DNA of 17,194 bases from an uncultured bacterium. GTDB taxonomy: Bacteria; Bacillota; Clostridia; Oscillospirales; Acutalibacteraceae. The position numbers were made by a program, and so were the translations under genes. Positions 16,756 to 17,194 of the stretch are shown here, piece by piece (the stretch's first letter is position 1; every line of letters begins with the position of its first letter). The notes under the pieces were generated by a model. The model was not told the DNA's origin and made no database searches. It saw only the letters and a program-made list of their open reading frames with translations. Location of the stretch: assembly GCA_934875675.1 (NCBI GenBank), contig CAKXIK010000054.1, positions 1 to 17,194 on the forward strand, read 5' to 3'.

Positions 16756-16912
16756 GGCTGTGTAAAACGGACTTTTGAATTTTAACTTTCTTCTAAAGTG
16801 TGGGCGGTGACCACCTATATTTTAATAATTTGGGTTGTTGTATAATGCAACAGGCTCTATCTTGCATTTCAAGTGGTGAAACAAAACCTTAAGGTTTTGT
16901 TTTTACACAGCC
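16756..16912. mobile_element. 157-bp MITE-like element with GGCTGTGTAAAA ends
   Basis: GGCTGTGTAAAA (16756-16767) is matched exactly in inverted orientation by TTTTACACAGCC (16901-16912). The interior has no coding capacity but holds a perfect 20-bp palindrome (16881-16900) and a short TGTTG/CAACA hairpin (about 16834-16851). The left end abuts the ISL3 fragment, as if the element had inserted into it. No target-site duplication is evident. Its ends share CTGTGTAAAA with the element at 9281-9396, suggesting related mobilising transposases. Confidence 0.5.
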
Positions 16913-17039
16913 CCATATGTTTGCCAAGAAACAACACATACAAAAAACGTTGGCTGCCTAATACAACCAACGCTTTCATAAATTTATTTTTTCGGATTTT
17001 CTCCAACTATTGATAAAGAGGCGTTTGTTAAAGCGTACA

Positions 17040-17082
17040 TCCAACAAAAAAAGCCGCGAAAATCGCGGCTTTTTTTGTTGGA
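17040..17082 (-). terminator. Long perfect-stem terminator downstream of tRNA-Trp
   Basis: A 19-bp perfect inverted repeat (CCAAC, seven A, GCCGCG on one arm) with a five-base loop. The GC-rich core GCCGCG is followed by seven T on either strand, so it can work in both directions. It begins about 23 bases after the tRNA 3' end and is the natural terminator of that transcript. Confidence 0.85.
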
Positions 17083-17105
17083 TACATCTTTTTGTACCCA
17101 TCTGC

Positions 17106-17181
17106 TGGCAGGGGCAGAAGGACTTGAACCCTCGGCACGCGGTTTTGGAGACCGCTGCTCTACCAACTGAGCTATACCCCT
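17106..17181 (-). tRNA. tRNA-Trp (anticodon CCA)
   Basis: The minus strand folds as a 76-nt tRNA. The acceptor arm AGGGGTA pairs with TGCCCCT, followed by discriminator G and an encoded CCA end (17106-17108). The D-arm contains AGCTCAGTTGGTAGAGC, the anticodon loop is CTCCAAA with anticodon CCA at 17146-17148, and the T-arm contains GGTTCAAGTCC. All parts are present. The 3' end faces the IS debris and the carbohydrate locus. Confidence 0.95.
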
Positions 17182-17186
17182 ATCTA

Positions 17187-17194
17187 TGGTGGGC
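17187..17194 (-). tRNA. Possible 3' end of a second tRNA, cut by the window edge
   Basis: The minus strand reads GCCCACCA at the very edge, which would be four acceptor bases, discriminator A and CCA of another tRNA five bases upstream of tRNA-Trp. Tandem tRNA genes are common in Firmicutes, but eight bases are too few to be sure. Confidence 0.3.

Noticed and set aside
17106..17140. Integration at the tRNA-Trp 3' end with a duplicated attachment site
   Set aside because: I saw no second copy of the tRNA 3' end in the window and no integrase gene.
16984..17166. 60-residue minus-strand reading frame over the tRNA
   Set aside because: It overlaps tRNA-Trp and its terminator; SPSAPA-like peptides are a usual artefact of reading through tRNA genes.
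1..17194. CRISPR array or riboswitch
   Set aside because: No regularly spaced repeats and no recognisable riboswitch core were seen in any intergenic region.

Overview
The window looks like chromosomal DNA of a low-GC, Gram-positive anaerobe of the Clostridia type. This is inferred from the AT-rich sequence, strong AGGAGG-type ribosome binding sites, a lipoprotein sugar-binding protein, LplB/LplC-like permeases without their own ATPase, a YesM/YesN-type two-component system, and decayed IS30-, IS3- and ISL3-like transposase pieces. No species can be named from the sequence.

Left border (1-961): wreckage of an IS30-family transposase gene with several frameshifts and a central deletion. Core (962-16268): a carbohydrate-uptake and degradation locus. 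On the minus strand, reading from right to left, come two ABC permeases (13144-11271), a solute-binding lipoprotein (11227-9473) and a Gfo/Idh/MocA oxidoreductase (9256-8240), which is followed by a terminator at about 8138-8164. A second minus-strand unit, with its own candidate promoter (7976-8004), encodes a YesM-type sensor kinase split by a one-base frameshift (7916-6055), a DUF4838 protein (5966-3906) and a glycoside hydrolase family 2 (GH2) enzyme (3865-962). On the plus strand, divergent from the transporter, lie a YesN-type response regulator (13347-14870) and a right-handed beta-helix protein (15057-16268). Right border (16269-17194): a strong hairpin, an IS3-like scrap, an ISL3 fragment, a 157-bp element with inverted ends, then a long hairpin terminator and tRNA-Trp(CCA) on the minus strand.

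Proposed logic (inference): the kinase senses an extracellular ligand and signals to the AraC-type regulator, which activates the divergent transporter operon and perhaps the enzyme operon. The lipoprotein and two permeases, powered by an ATPase encoded elsewhere, import an oligosaccharide. The GH2 enzyme, the DUF4838 protein, the oxidoreductase and possibly the beta-helix protein, none of which has a visible signal peptide, process it in the cytoplasm. The substrate cannot be read from the sequence.

The most notable signals are the poorly characterised enzyme set, the frameshift in the sensor kinase, and a 116-bp near-palindromic, MITE-like element between the binding-protein and oxidoreductase genes. 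One end of that element may form an outward promoter. The element at the right border has related termini.
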